Positions 32,415 to 41,259 are shown, counted from the first letter of the stretch. The stretch: DNA of 64,000 bases from JBOGVZ01 sp050692985 (GCA_050692985.1 JBOGVZ010000057.1:1-64000); one strand, 5' to 3'. Made by a program: numbers and translations. The notes: generated by a model from the letters alone, not told the origin.

Positions 32415-32543
32415 CTATGCGAAGAGCTCGCTCAGGGCCCATCCGCCGACGTAGATCAGGAGGAGGAGCGCAACACCGCCGGCGACACCGGCGAAGGCCC
32501 CCACGATGACCCGGCGGCGGGCCGGCTGTTCCATCGGGGCCAT
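32415..32543 (-). CDS. Small single-pass membrane protein (42 residues)
   Basis: This 42-codon frame has a textbook start: GGAGG at 32550-32554, a six-base gap, then ATG 32543. The product begins MAPMEQPARRRV and has one long hydrophobic helix ('GAFAGVAGGVALLLLIYVGGWAL') before a short SELFA tail. The basic N-terminal patch suggests the N-terminus stays inside. It is divergent from the TPP-riboswitch-controlled permease, about 40 bp away. Function unknown; not a shadow of a longer gene on either strand. Confidence 0.6.
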   Translation of the reverse strand: MAPMEQPARRRVIVGAFAGVAGGVALLLLIYVGGWALSELFA

Positions 32544-32585
32544 TGTGCGCCTCCAGCGACGGGATGGGCTAGGCTGCCACGGACA

Positions 32586-32681
32586 GCACGGGGGAGCTCG
32601 GTGGCACCGGGCTGAGAGGCCGGCTGGGAGCCGGCGACCCTTCGAACCTGATCCGGGCAATGCCGGCGCAGGGAGGGAGGA
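32586..32681 (+). promoter_or_regulatory. TPP (THI-element) riboswitch
   Basis: Thiamin pyrophosphate aptamer recognised by its conserved blocks in order: 'CACGGGGGAGC', 'GGGCTGAGAGG', 'CGACCCTTCGAACCTGATC' and 'CGGGCAATGCCGGCGCAGGGA'. It lies in the leader of the downstream NCS1 permease and should reduce its expression when TPP is plentiful. Boundaries are set by the P1 pairing of CACGG.. with the CAGGGAGG end. Confidence 0.93.
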
Positions 32682-32703
32682 CGCCACCGGGACCCGGTGG
32701 CGT
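32681..32703 (+). terminator. Riboswitch expression-platform hairpin
   Basis: ACGCCACCGGG and CCCGGTGGCGT (32681-32691 and 32693-32703) make a perfect 11-bp stem with a one-base spacer directly behind the TPP aptamer. It overlaps the 3' edge of the aptamer region, so it can compete with aptamer folding. No U-run follows. It also shows that translation starts downstream, not at GTG 32697. Confidence 0.6.
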
Positions 32704-32744
32704 TCGCCGTTTCGGACGCCCCCCCGCGAGCGAGGGAGGGATGG

Positions 32745-34199
32745 TTGGCCACGGTCACGGAGCGGCTCGAGCGGGTCCTGGAGCGGGAGGCGCCTTCCTG
32801 GGGGGTCCGGCCAACCACCGCGGAGGTGCGGCGGCTGTCGGGGCTCGACCTGGCCGTCCTGTGGGGTGACCTGGGGATCGGACTGCTCGTCTTGGTCACC
32901 GGGGCGTTGCTGGTCCCGGCCCTCGGGCTGCCGGAAGCGCTCGCGGCCATCGCGGTGGGGTCGGTGATCGGGTGCATCCCCCTGGCGCTGGTCGGCCGGG
33001 CCGGGGCGACTGAGGGTCTGCCCGGGATGGTGCTGCTGCGGCCGGCGCTGGGGACACGCGGGTCCTACGGGCCCACGATCCTCAACGTGGCCCAGCTCCT
33101 GGGATGGACCGCGTTCGAGTTCTGGGCCATGGCACTGGTGGCCAGCCGGATCACCGGGCCCCTGTTCGGCGTCCACTCGTTCTTCATCTGGCTCGCGGTC
33201 GTGGCCGTGGTGTGTCTGGCTCTGTCGCTGGGAGGCCCCGTCTTGGTGGTCCGTCGGTGGATGGAGCGGTTCGGCGCCTGGGTCCTGGTTGCGGTGGCGG
33301 GGTGGATCACGGTCCGCGTGGTGACGGCCGTGGACCTGGGGGAGCTGTGGGGTCGGCCGGGAGCCGGGGGGTTTCCCACGTTCGGGAGCGCGATCGATCT
33401 GGTGATCGCCATGCCGATCTCGTGGATCCCGCTGGTGGCCGACTTCAACCGCTTCGCCCGGCCCCGGGCGGCGGCCGCCACCGGCACGTACGTGGGCTAC
33501 CTGGTGGCGAACCTGTGGCTGTATGCGCTGGGGGCGCTGCTGATCCTGGGAGCGGGAGCGACCGAGCCGTCGGTCACGGGGATCGCCGATGGCATCGTCA
33601 CCCTGGCCGGGGGCGTCCTGGTGCTGGTGGTGCTCCTCGTGGGCGAGACCGACGAGGCCTTCGCCGACATCTACTCGGCGGCGGTCTCGGCCCAGAACGT
33701 CGCTCCCCGGCTGAACCAGCGTGCCGCGGTGGTGGCCGTGGCCGCGCTGGGTGTGGCCGGGGCCGCCTGGCTCTTCGGTCTCCCCGGTGGCGGTCTCCAG
33801 ACGTACGAGTTCTTCCTGTTCCTGATCGGCTCGATCTTCGTCCCGCTGTTCGGCGTGTTCGTGGCCGACTACTTCGTGCTCCGTCGTCGCCGGACGTACG
33901 AGCCCGACCGCTTGTTCGACGCCCGGGGGCCCTATCGGTACACGGGCGGCGTGCACCTGCGGGCGGGGGCGTCCTGGGTCCTGGGCTTCGCCGTGTATCA
34001 CTGGATCGCGCCCACACCATTGGCGGGATGGGAGGATGCGATGCGGACGGTGTTCGCGGAGTGGCTCCACCTGCCGTTCCCGCTGTTCGGCGGGGGCGTC
34101 CCGGCCAGCGTGATCTCCTTCGTCACCGCCTTCGTCGCCTACCTGGGCGTCGCCGCGGCCCATCGCGGGTGGCGCCAGGCGAGCGGAGTCACGCCGTGA
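32745..34199 (+). CDS. cytX: NCS1-family permease, CytX-like (thiamin precursor uptake)
   Basis: The 484-residue protein has about 12 hydrophobic segments and NCS1 features: 'VLWGDLGIGLLVLVTGALLVP', 'MVLLRPALGTRGSYGPTILN', 'AMPISWIPLVADFNRFARP', 'FFLFLIGSIFVPLFGVFVADYF'. CytX-type permeases lie behind TPP riboswitches and are thought to import hydroxymethylpyrimidine, which the riboswitch here supports. TTG 32745, four bases after GAGGGAGGG, is the best start; the in-frame GTG 32697 lies in the expression-platform stem. The 3' end overlaps the cupin gene on the other strand by 11 bp. Confidence 0.85.
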   Translation: MATVTERLERVLEREAPSWGVRPTTAEVRRLSGLDLAVLWGDLGIGLLVLVTGALLVPALGLPEALAAIAVGSVIGCIPLALVGRAGATEGLPGMVLLRPALGTRGSYGPTILNVAQLLGWTAFEFWAMALVASRITGPLFGVHSFFIWLAVVAVVCLALSLGGPVLVVRRWMERFGAWVLVAVAGWITVRVVTAVDLGELWGRPGAGGFPTFGSAIDLVIAMPISWIPLVADFNRFARPRAAAATGTYVGYLVANLWLYALGALLILGAGATEPSVTGIADGIVTLAGGVLVLVVLLVGETDEAFADIYSAAVSAQNVAPRLNQRAAVVAVAALGVAGAAWLFGLPGGGLQTYEFFLFLIGSIFVPLFGVFVADYFVLRRRRTYEPDRLFDARGPYRYTGGVHLRAGASWVLGFAVYHWIAPTPLAGWEDAMRTVFAEWLHLPFPLFGGGVPASVISFVTAFVAYLGVAAAHRGWRQASGVTP

Positions 34200-34527
34200 C
34201 GGTGCGGGGGGTCGGGGGCGGGGCCACCGTCAACAGCACCACCAGCGGCTCGGCGGAGGCGTTCGTCACCGTGAGCTCCATCCGGGCCGGCACCAGGGCG
34301 GTCCCCCACTGCTTCAGGCGGCTCCGAGAACGGTCGACCTGGACCACGGCCTCCCCGGCCATCACGGTGATGACGGCGTCGGAGTCGGGATCGCCCACCG
34401 GTCCGTAGCCGCGGTTCCGGTCGATGCACAGGACCTGGGCCCACAGCCGCTCCGACTCGAACACGCTCCGGCGGATGACCTGGCCCTCCTCGAAGTCCAC
34501 GAAGTCCCGCAGGTCGGCCGTCTCCAC
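34189..34527 (-). CDS. Small cupin-domain protein
   Basis: The 112-residue protein is a single cupin-like beta barrel: 'QVIRRSVFESERLWAQVLCIDRNRGYGP', 'DAVITVMAGEAVVQVDRSR' and 'WGTALVPARMELTVTNASAEPLVVLLTVAPP'. The usual metal-binding His residues are not evident, so it may bind a ligand without a metal. GTG 34525-34527 is a plausible start; no strong Shine-Dalgarno is visible. It is divergent from leucyl aminopeptidase (88 bp apart) and convergent with the permease. Confidence 0.65.
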   Translation of the reverse strand: METADLRDFVDFEEGQVIRRSVFESERLWAQVLCIDRNRGYGPVGDPDSDAVITVMAGEAVVQVDRSRSRLKQWGTALVPARMELTVTNASAEPLVVLLTVAPPPTPRTVTA

Positions 34528-34614
34528 GTCCCGGAGGGTAGGCCAGGGAGGGCGTGTCGGCAAAAGCCGATACACTCTGCTCCTTGCCAACGGGGGCCAC
34601 CAGAGGGGGATAGC

Positions 34615-36138
34615 GTGCCAGCGTTCGAGTTCCGTACGACAACGGCGGCCCAGCAGCCCGCCGACCTGCTGATCCTGCCGGTGTACGAGGGGCCCTCGGC
34701 CGGACCCGGGGTCGCGGAGGTCGCCAGGTCCCTCGACGCCGACCTCCTCGCCCTCCTCGGATCGGACCGGGTGCGGGGTCGCCTGGGTGACGTCTTCCTG
34801 GTCCCCACCCTGGGGCGTGGCTCGGCCGAGAACGTCCTGCTGGTCGGGGTGGGCCCAAAAGACGAAGCCACCCCGGACACCGCCCGCCGGGCCGCGGGCA
34901 AGGTCGCCACCAGGGCGTCGCGCTACCGCCGGGTGGCCACCACCCTTCCCCAGGCCATCCGGGGCTCGTTCGAGGAGTCGGTCCAGGCGTTCGTCGAGGG
35001 CCTCCTGCTGGGCTCCTACCGGTTCGACCGCTACAAGGCCCGGTCGGACGACGAGGAGGGGACGCCGCGCCTCGACCGGGTCACGGTGCTGGGCACGGGG
35101 CGCCACGATGCCCGTCGGGTCCGGGAGGCCCTGCGCCGCGGCGAGGTGTACGCCGAGGCCACGGCATGGGCCCGGGACCTGGTCAACACCCCGGCCATCG
35201 ATGCCACCCCCGAGTTCCTGGCCAGGGAGGCCCAGAAGATGGCCCGCGAGGTGGGTCTCCAGTCCAAGGTGTGGACCAAGGCCGACCTGGAGAAGGGCGG
35301 GTTCGGGGGGATCCTCGGGGTGGGCCGCGGCAGCGCCAACCCTCCCCGGCTCATCGAGCTGCGGTACGCGGGTGGCAGCGGCCCCCCGGTGGCGCTGACC
35401 GGGAAGGGGATCACGTTCGACTCCGGCGGCCTGTCGATCAAGGACGCCAAGGGCATGGAGTGGATGAAGGCCGACATGGCCGGAGCGGCCACGGTCCTGG
35501 GGGCCATGCGAGCCATCGCCCGGCTGAAGCCCAGGGTCCCCGTGATCGCCGCCATCCCAAGCTCGGAGAACATGCCCGGCGGTTCCGCGATCCGCCCCGG
35601 CGACGTCCTCCGGCACCGCGGCGGGAAGACCTCCGAGGTGCTCAACACGGACGCGGAGGGACGGCTGGTGCTGGCCGACGCGCTGGCCTACCTGTCCGAG
35701 CAGAAGCCCAGGTCCATCGTGGACGTGGCCACGCTCACCGGAGCCTGCATGATCGCCCTGGGCGAGGACATCTGGGGGGTCTTGGGCAGCGACGACCGTG
35801 TGGTGCGGGACCTCCTGCGGGCGGGGGAGGCAGCCGGCGAGCCCGGGTGGCAGCTCCCGCTGTGGGCGCCGTACCGCCGCCAGATCGACTCCTCGGTGGC
35901 CGACGTGAAGAACATCGGGAACCGGTGGGGCGGGGCCATCACCGCGGCCCTGTTCCTCAAGGAGTTCGTGGGGCAGGTGCCGTGGGCCCACGTCGACATC
36001 GCCGGCACCGCCTTCGCCGAGCGCGCCGGCGACTACTGGCCGAAGGGCGCCACCGGGAACCCCGTCCGGACCCTGATCAGCTACGCGGAGCGACAGGCCG
36101 GCACCGACGGCCGCCGGCGAACCCCTCGCTCGCGCTGA
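34615..36138 (+). CDS. pepA: Leucyl aminopeptidase (M17)
   Basis: The 507-residue two-zinc aminopeptidase removes N-terminal residues from peptides in the cytosol. The N-terminal M17 domain is followed by the catalytic domain with 'GKGITFDSGG' (263-272), 'MKADMAGAATVLG' and the family signature 'NTDAEGRL' (344-351), which supply metal ligands, then 'LTGACMIALGEDIWGV' and 'HVDIAGTAF'. Length is normal for PepA. GTG 34615 follows the purine stretch AGAGGGGGA. It stands alone on the plus strand. Confidence 0.95.
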   Translation: MPAFEFRTTTAAQQPADLLILPVYEGPSAGPGVAEVARSLDADLLALLGSDRVRGRLGDVFLVPTLGRGSAENVLLVGVGPKDEATPDTARRAAGKVATRASRYRRVATTLPQAIRGSFEESVQAFVEGLLLGSYRFDRYKARSDDEEGTPRLDRVTVLGTGRHDARRVREALRRGEVYAEATAWARDLVNTPAIDATPEFLAREAQKMAREVGLQSKVWTKADLEKGGFGGILGVGRGSANPPRLIELRYAGGSGPPVALTGKGITFDSGGLSIKDAKGMEWMKADMAGAATVLGAMRAIARLKPRVPVIAAIPSSENMPGGSAIRPGDVLRHRGGKTSEVLNTDAEGRLVLADALAYLSEQKPRSIVDVATLTGACMIALGEDIWGVLGSDDRVVRDLLRAGEAAGEPGWQLPLWAPYRRQIDSSVADVKNIGNRWGGAITAALFLKEFVGQVPWAHVDIAGTAFAERAGDYWPKGATGNPVRTLISYAERQAGTDGRRRTPRSR

Positions 36139-36148
36139 CCCTGCGGTA

Positions 36149-36178
36149 TTGACGTCCCGAACGGGGCGGGCATACATT
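36149..36178 (+). promoter_or_regulatory. Sigma-70-type promoter of the SnoaL-like gene
   Basis: TTGACG (36149-36154) and TACATT (36173-36178) with an 18-bp spacer, 28 bp before the gene. Among the better housekeeping-type promoters in the window. Confidence 0.65.
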
Positions 36179-36206
36179 CCGGTTAGCCGCAAAGGGAGGA
36201 GGGAGC

Positions 36207-36602
36207 ATGGCCCACCCCAACGAGGATCGGGCGCGGAAGGCGTTCGACGCCTTCATCGGCGGTGACCTGGACACCGTGGGGGAGACGCTGACCGACGACG
36301 TGTTGTGGCACGTCCCCGGGCGGAGCCCCCTGGCCGGGGACTACCGGGGGAAGGACGAGGTCTTCGGCCTCTTCGCCCAGCTCGTGGAGAAGACCGGGGG
36401 TACGTTCCGCCTCGAGGTCCACGACATCCTGGCGAACGACGAGCACGTGGTGGCCCTGACCAGGACCACCGGGGAGCGTGAGGGGAAGAAGCTGGACATC
36501 CGAAGCGCCCAGGTCCTGCACGTGAACGCCGATGGCCAGGTCACCGAGTCCTGGTTCCACCCGGACGACGCCTACGCCGCGGACGAGTTCTGGTCGTCTT
36601 GA
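36207..36602 (+). CDS. SnoaL/NTF2-like protein (nuclear transport factor 2 fold)
   Basis: The 131-residue protein has the cone-shaped NTF2/SnoaL pattern: 'EDRARKAFDAFIGGDLDTVGETLTDDVLWHVPGRSPLAGDYRG' (read in parts), 'GKDEVFGLFAQL', then 'DGQVTESWFHPDD'. Such proteins include isomerases, hydratases and polyketide cyclases, but most stand-alone members are uncharacterised. ATG 36207 has a strong GGGAGGAGGGAG sequence upstream and a well-formed promoter. It is a monocistronic unit. Confidence 0.82.
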   Translation: MAHPNEDRARKAFDAFIGGDLDTVGETLTDDVLWHVPGRSPLAGDYRGKDEVFGLFAQLVEKTGGTFRLEVHDILANDEHVVALTRTTGEREGKKLDIRSAQVLHVNADGQVTESWFHPDDAYAADEFWSS

Positions 36603-36683
36603 CCGCGGGATCCGCTCGCCTCCCAGGGCCGCGGCGATCCCAGGGGGAGTAGCTCACCCCGGATCTGGGGGCGTCCGCCCATG

Positions 36684-37529
36684 TCAGGGCTTGGTGCCCA
36701 CGCCCAGGATGACCTCGGCCGTGTCGCCGATCGGCTCGGCGAACCGCTCCCGGAACCGCTCCTCGACCTGGGTGCGGAACCGCGGCCACAGCGACTCCCC
36801 CAGCATGTGTTGGACGAACCTCCCGTGGACGCTGACGTCGCGGCCCACCAGGTACTCCTCGATGGTGTGGGTGAAGCGGTATTCGCGGCGTTCGACCCGA
36901 ACCGGGCGGAGCCCGGCGTCCCGAAGGGCCTCCTCCAGGCGGGCCGGGTCGGCGAAGCGCTCCTCCCAGGGGGCCGCCCGGCGCTGCGCGTCTCGCAGGA
37001 GGTCCCGACCCACGAACGACTCGGCCACCTCTCGCCAGGTGCGGCGGAACTCGTCCTCGCTGGCGCCCCAGGTGCTGACGCCCAGGCGGCCGCCGGGACG
37101 CAGCACGCGCAGCATGTCGAACACCGCCGTCCGGTAGTTGGTGAACAGGAGGATGACGAAGGAACCGGTGACCGCGTCGAACGTTGCGTCCCGGAACGGG
37201 AGATCGATGGCGTCGGCGGCGGCGGCCCGCACCCCGCCGGCCCGGGCCCGGCGGAGCATCTCCACCGAACGATCCACCCCGATCACGAGCCCCCCGGCCC
37301 CCACGACCTCGGCCCCGGCGCGAGCGGCCACGCCGGGGCCGGTCCCCACGTCGAGCATCCTGCCGCCCGGGGGAGGGTCCACGGCCGCCACCAGGTCCCG
37401 CGCCGGGGCCTCGTGGAGCGGCTCGCGGGTCCGGGTATAGGCCTCGGCCACGCCGTCGTAGCCCCGCCAGTCCCGGGCCGGAGCCGGCCGGGGGGATGAC
37501 GGCGATGACGGTCTCCTGCGACGGAACAT
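36684..37529 (-). CDS. Class I SAM-dependent methyltransferase
   Basis: The 281-residue protein has SAM motif I 'GGRMLDVGTGPGVAARAGAE', then 'VIGVDRSVEMLRRAR', 'DAIDLPFRDATFDAVTGSFV' and 'DMLRVLRPGGRLGVSTWG', typical of ubiE/UbiG-like methyltransferases. The substrate is unknown. ATG 37529 has TAGCAT on the minus strand seven bases upstream and no Shine-Dalgarno, so a leaderless mRNA is likely; GTG 37532 is one codon longer. It is divergent from the zinc-ribbon/ThDP gene pair. Confidence 0.85.
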   Translation of the reverse strand: MFRRRRPSSPSSPRPAPARDWRGYDGVAEAYTRTREPLHEAPARDLVAAVDPPPGGRMLDVGTGPGVAARAGAEVVGAGGLVIGVDRSVEMLRRARAGGVRAAAADAIDLPFRDATFDAVTGSFVILLFTNYRTAVFDMLRVLRPGGRLGVSTWGASEDEFRRTWREVAESFVGRDLLRDAQRRAAPWEERFADPARLEEALRDAGLRPVRVERREYRFTHTIEEYLVGRDVSVHGRFVQHMLGESLWPRFRTQVEERFRERFAEPIGDTAEVILGVGTKP

Positions 37530-37608
37530 CACATCGATGCTACCGGTTGTGTTGATTACGGCTTCGCATGCCGGGTAGGAGAAGAGGGACGAGCCGGAAG
37601 GAGGCACG

Positions 37609-37878
37609 ATGACACGACCGGCATCCATCGTCGAAGAGGATCACGACCGGATCCTCACCACCTACCTCCGGGCCCTGGCCCGCGACCACGGGGTGCGACC
37701 TGCGGCCTCGCCCGGCCACGAAGTGCGGACGTGCCCGTCGTGCGGCGCCCGGGCCGTGTTCACGCTGGACCCCGAGGGCACCTGGTACCGCTGCAGGCAC
37801 TGCGGCCACTTCGCCTACCCCGCCCCCTCCGGCCCTGACCGGTCCCGCTCCGGTTGCGGCGGTGTCGCGAACGGGTAA
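37609..37878 (+). CDS. Small zinc-ribbon protein
   Basis: The 89-residue protein has one rubredoxin-like zinc ribbon: 'CPSCGARAVFTLDPEGTWYRCRHCGH' (in parts: CPSCG and CRHCG, 19 residues apart). The N-terminal half ('SIVEEDHDRILTTYLRALARDHG') is helical. ATG 37609 has a perfect AAGGAGG. It precedes the ThDP enzyme by 33 bp and is probably co-transcribed with it. Function unknown. Confidence 0.7.
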   Translation: MTRPASIVEEDHDRILTTYLRALARDHGVRPAASPGHEVRTCPSCGARAVFTLDPEGTWYRCRHCGHFAYPAPSGPDRSRSGCGGVANG

Positions 37879-37911
37879 CCATCCTCGTCGAGCCCGAACG
37901 AGGAGAGGCAC

Positions 37912-39549
37912 GTGGACAAGCCGCGGCACGGAGGCCACCTGCTGGCCAAGGCACTGCGGGGAGAGGGCGTGGAGCACCTGTTCACCCTGTCCGGGGGCCA
38001 CATCGCCCCCATCTACGACGGCTGCGTGGACGAGGGGATCCGGATCGTCGACTTCCGCCACGAGCAGGCCGCGGCCCATGCGGCCGACGGCTGGGCCAGG
38101 GTCACCGGCCGGCCCGGGGTGGCGGCGGTCACCGCCGGGCCCGGAGTCACCGACGCCGTCACGGGGATCGCCAACGGGTTCTACGCCGACTCGCCGTTCC
38201 TGGTGATCGGGGGGAAGAGCCCCCTGGCGGAGCTGGAGATGGGCTCGCTCCAGGAGATGGACCACATCGCCCTGGTGCGCTCGATCACCAAGTGGGCCAG
38301 GACCTGCTGGGAGACCCGGAGGATCGCCGACTACGTGACGGAAGCCTTCCGACACGCCACCGCGGGCCGCAAGGGCCCGGCGTTCCTCGACATCCCCCTG
38401 GAGGTCCAGTTCAACTCGTGGCCGCCGGGCCTGGAGGTCCCCGAGCGCTACCGGACCGAGGCCAGGCCTCAGGGCGACCCCGACCAGGTGAGGCGGGCCG
38501 CGGCCCTCCTTCGCGAGGCCGAGCACCCGGTCGTCTTCGCCGGATCGGGCGTGCGGTGGTCGGAGGCCCACGAGGCCCTGGCCGCGCTGGCCGACGCCCT
38601 CAAGGCCCCGGCGTTCCTGAACTCGCTGGGCCGGGGGTCCCTCCCGCCCGACCATCCCTACTTCTTCGCCGCGGCCCGGAAGCATGCCCTGGGCAAGGCC
38701 GACCTGATCCTGGCGCTCGGCGTGGACTGGGACTTCCGACTGGGGTTCGGCCGCCGCAACATCTCGGAGGCGGCTCGGGTGATCCAGGTCGACGTGGACG
38801 GGCGCCACATCGGCCGGAACCGGCCGGTGGACGTGGGGATCGTGGGGGATCCGGGGAAGGTCATCGAGCAGCTCCTCGGGGAGGGGGTCGGCGCCGCCGA
38901 GGAGCCGTCGTGGACCGCCGAGGTCCGCGACGAGGAGCGCCGCATCCGCGAGGAGGCCAGGGCCGGACTGGAGTCCGCCGCCGTCCCCATCCATCCGCAG
39001 CGGTTCGCCCGGGAGATCCGGGACTTCCTGGACCCCGACGCGGTGGTGGTCGGCGACGGCGGCGACATCGTGGGGATCAGCGCCGGCATCATCGACGCCC
39101 CCGCCCCCGGCCACTGGCTCGACCCCGGCCCGTTCGGCTGCCTGGGGGTGGGACCTTCGTTCGCCATCGCCGCCAAGCTGGCGAAGCCCGACAAGCAGGT
39201 CTTGATCGTCTACGGCGACGGCTCGTTCGGGCTCAACGCCATGGAGTACGAGAGCGCGATCCGCCAGGACATCCCGTTCGTGGGGATCATCGGGAACGAC
39301 GGCGCCTGGGGCCAGATCAAGGTGGCCCAGGAGGCCCTGTACGGCCAGGGGAACGCCCCGGCCGCGTTCCTGTCGCAGGACACGGGCTACGAGAAGATGG
39401 TCGAGGGGTTGGGTGGCTACGGCGAGCGCGTCACCGAGCCGGACGAGATCCGCCCGGCCCTCCAGCGAGCCTTCGATGCCGGCGTGCCGGCCTGCATCAA
39501 CGTCGTGGTGGACGCCTCGCTCATGAAGCGGGCGTCGTACCTGGGATAG
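37912..39549 (+). CDS. Thiamin diphosphate-dependent enzyme (IlvB / 2-hydroxyacyl-CoA lyase type)
   Basis: The 545-residue protein has the three-domain pyruvate-oxidase-like layout: an N-terminal Pyr domain with catalytic Glu51 in 'RHEQAAAHAADG', a central NAD-like domain, and a C-terminal PP domain with the ThDP motif starting GDGSFGLN (435-442). 'AAVTAGPGVTDAVTGIANG' and 'LGVGPSFAIAAKLAKPDKQ' are typical of acetolactate synthase, oxalyl-CoA decarboxylase and 2-hydroxyacyl-CoA lyase. No ilvN or ilvC is adjacent, so a biosynthetic acetolactate synthase is less likely. GTG 37912 follows GAGGAGAGG. Confidence 0.82.
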   Translation: MDKPRHGGHLLAKALRGEGVEHLFTLSGGHIAPIYDGCVDEGIRIVDFRHEQAAAHAADGWARVTGRPGVAAVTAGPGVTDAVTGIANGFYADSPFLVIGGKSPLAELEMGSLQEMDHIALVRSITKWARTCWETRRIADYVTEAFRHATAGRKGPAFLDIPLEVQFNSWPPGLEVPERYRTEARPQGDPDQVRRAAALLREAEHPVVFAGSGVRWSEAHEALAALADALKAPAFLNSLGRGSLPPDHPYFFAAARKHALGKADLILALGVDWDFRLGFGRRNISEAARVIQVDVDGRHIGRNRPVDVGIVGDPGKVIEQLLGEGVGAAEEPSWTAEVRDEERRIREEARAGLESAAVPIHPQRFAREIRDFLDPDAVVVGDGGDIVGISAGIIDAPAPGHWLDPGPFGCLGVGPSFAIAAKLAKPDKQVLIVYGDGSFGLNAMEYESAIRQDIPFVGIIGNDGAWGQIKVAQEALYGQGNAPAAFLSQDTGYEKMVEGLGGYGERVTEPDEIRPALQRAFDAGVPACINVVVDASLMKRASYLG

Positions 39550-40870
39550 CGTCCCGTCCGGTCACCCGGGCGCGGAGGGCGTTCGACGCGGCCGCCAGGG
39601 CGAACAGCGCCCACAGGTGCCGGGCCTCCTCGGCACCGGCGAACATCCCGTGGAACAGCAGGGCGCCCACCGCCCCCGCCACCAGGGCGGGCGGCAGTCC
39701 GGCCAGGGGACCGGGGACGGGGAGCGGGCGGAGGCTCATCCGCCGGGCCACGACCACCAGCAGGGCCACGAACGCCGCCAGGCCGACGAGCCCGCTCTGC
39801 CCGGCCACGCTGAGCCACGCGTTGTGCGCCTCGGCCACCCGGGGGAGCGCCCCCTCGCGCAGGGGCTTCCCCACGTCGGCCCGCAGCCACGGCCCCAGGT
39901 CACGCCCCGGGTTCCTGGCCACCAGGGAGCCGTACCCCAGGCCGGTCACCGGGTGCCCGCGCACCGTGGCCACCACGCTGAGCCAGGTGTGGACCCTGGG
40001 GCCCTTCAGGAAGTGCCAGTCCGCGTCCGCCAGCGGGACCTGGCCCCGGCCCGGGGGGACGGTATGCCCCACCGTGGCCAGGGCGAAGGCCGTCGCGACC
40101 AGCACCGACGCCGTCAGGGCCAGGGCCGGCCACGGCCGGGCGCCGGGTCGGTCCCGGCGGGTGAACCACATCGTCAGGCCGGCGGAGAGGGCGAACCCAC
40201 CGATGCCCGTTGACAGCGTGGAGGCGGCGACCAGGGCGCAGGCCGCCACGGCCACCACGTGGGCCCGCCGGGGCAGCAGGACCCTCCCGGAGGCCAGCAG
40301 GATGCCGATGCCGGCCGCCAGGTAGTTGGCGAACAGGTTCGGGTTGCGGAACGGGATGCACACCCGAGGATAGGGCCCCTCGGGGAGCCGGCCGTAGACG
40401 CACCCCAGCGAGGTCAGCGCGTCGCGGTCCACCACGAACGCCACGATCCCGGCCAGGCCCACGGCCACCGCCACCAGCAGCCCGGCCAGCCAGGCCCGCA
40501 CGGCCCACTCCACGCGCTCCCGGTCCCGGAGGACCTGGGCCGCCACCCACGGCAGGAGGATGTACGCGGCGAAGGCCACCAGCTTCACCAGGGACGAGAG
40601 CTCGATGTCCCCCGCCGCGAGGATAGAGAGACCCAGGGCCGCCACGAAAGCCATCCCCGCCCACAGCAGGCCGTCCGGCCGCGGCCGGAGTCGCCCGGTG
40701 AGCCATCCGAGGGCCACGGCCACATAGGTGCCGCCCACGGCCACGTCGACCAGGAGGATCGGGGTGGCACCGACCATCCCCAGCGCCGGACGGGCGAACG
40801 GCTGGGCCGCAAGCGTGGCCAGCAGCAGGACCAGGGCGGGGTCCCGGTGGAGCCGGCCCCGCTCGGTCAC
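39521..40870 (-). CDS. O-antigen ligase/Wzy-family membrane protein
   Basis: The 449-residue protein has about 11 membrane helices and the Wzy_C-like loop region: 'GCVYGRLPEGPYPRVCIPFRNPNLFANYLAAG' (in parts, an 'FRNPNLFANYL' segment) and a large periplasmic loop with 'HTWLSVVATVRGHPVTGLGYGS' and 'VAEAHNAWLSVAGQSGLVGL'. Such proteins polymerise or ligate surface glycans. GTG 40870 overlaps the thioesterase stop as GTGA. Its 3' end overlaps the ThDP gene by 29 bp in opposite orientation. No glycan gene cluster surrounds it. Confidence 0.75.
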   Translation of the reverse strand: MTERGRLHRDPALVLLLATLAAQPFARPALGMVGATPILLVDVAVGGTYVAVALGWLTGRLRPRPDGLLWAGMAFVAALGLSILAAGDIELSSLVKLVAFAAYILLPWVAAQVLRDRERVEWAVRAWLAGLLVAVAVGLAGIVAFVVDRDALTSLGCVYGRLPEGPYPRVCIPFRNPNLFANYLAAGIGILLASGRVLLPRRAHVVAVAACALVAASTLSTGIGGFALSAGLTMWFTRRDRPGARPWPALALTASVLVATAFALATVGHTVPPGRGQVPLADADWHFLKGPRVHTWLSVVATVRGHPVTGLGYGSLVARNPGRDLGPWLRADVGKPLREGALPRVAEAHNAWLSVAGQSGLVGLAAFVALLVVVARRMSLRPLPVPGPLAGLPPALVAGAVGALLFHGMFAGAEEARHLWALFALAAASNALRARVTGRDAIPGTTPAS

Positions 40871-41259
40871 GGGGACGGCGCCCGGGCCTCCGCGCGCTCC
40901 AGGAACCGGTCCCGGTCCACCACGACCCGGAGGTGCGTTCCCGTGGCCACGATCCCCCCGGCGTCGGAGACCTCGAACGAGAACGTCAGGCGCCGCTCGT
41001 CGACCGCCACCAGCCGGGTGGTCACCGAGACCGTGGCCCCCACGAGGCTGGGAGCGACATGGTCGAGCTCCACCCGGGCTCCCACCGTGGTCGTTCCCGG
41101 TTCGAGCACCGCCGCCACGGCGGCCACCGCCGACCGTTCGACGAGCGCCAGGACCGCGGGCGTTCCCAGCAGCGAGACTTCCCCGGAGCCGAGGTCGGAT
41201 GCCGTCATGTCCTCGGTGACCATGTAGCGGGCCGTCTCCGTGAGCCCTGGTTCGATCAT
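40867..41259 (-). CDS. Hotdog thioesterase, FlK-like
   Basis: The 130-residue hotdog protein shows 'RYMVTEDMTASDLGSGEVSLLGTPAVLALVERSAVAAV', 'TTTVGARVELDHVAPSLVGATV' and 'FEVSDAGGIVATGTHLRVVVD'. The Glu in 'LVERS' and His in 'LDHVAP' match the FlK catalytic set. Probably an acyl-CoA thioesterase. ATG 41259 follows GAAGGGGG. It is translationally coupled to the downstream O-antigen-ligase-like gene, an odd pairing with no obvious common pathway. It is divergent from the 41312 operon. Confidence 0.78.
   Translation of the reverse strand: MIEPGLTETARYMVTEDMTASDLGSGEVSLLGTPAVLALVERSAVAAVAAVLEPGTTTVGARVELDHVAPSLVGATVSVTTRLVAVDERRLTFSFEVSDAGGIVATGTHLRVVVDRDRFLERAEARAPSP

Noticed and set aside
32697..32744. 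GTG 32697 as the start of the CytX-like permease
   Set aside because: It lies inside the riboswitch expression-platform stem, the added 16 residues do not resemble the family, and TTG 32745 has a proper ribosome-binding site.
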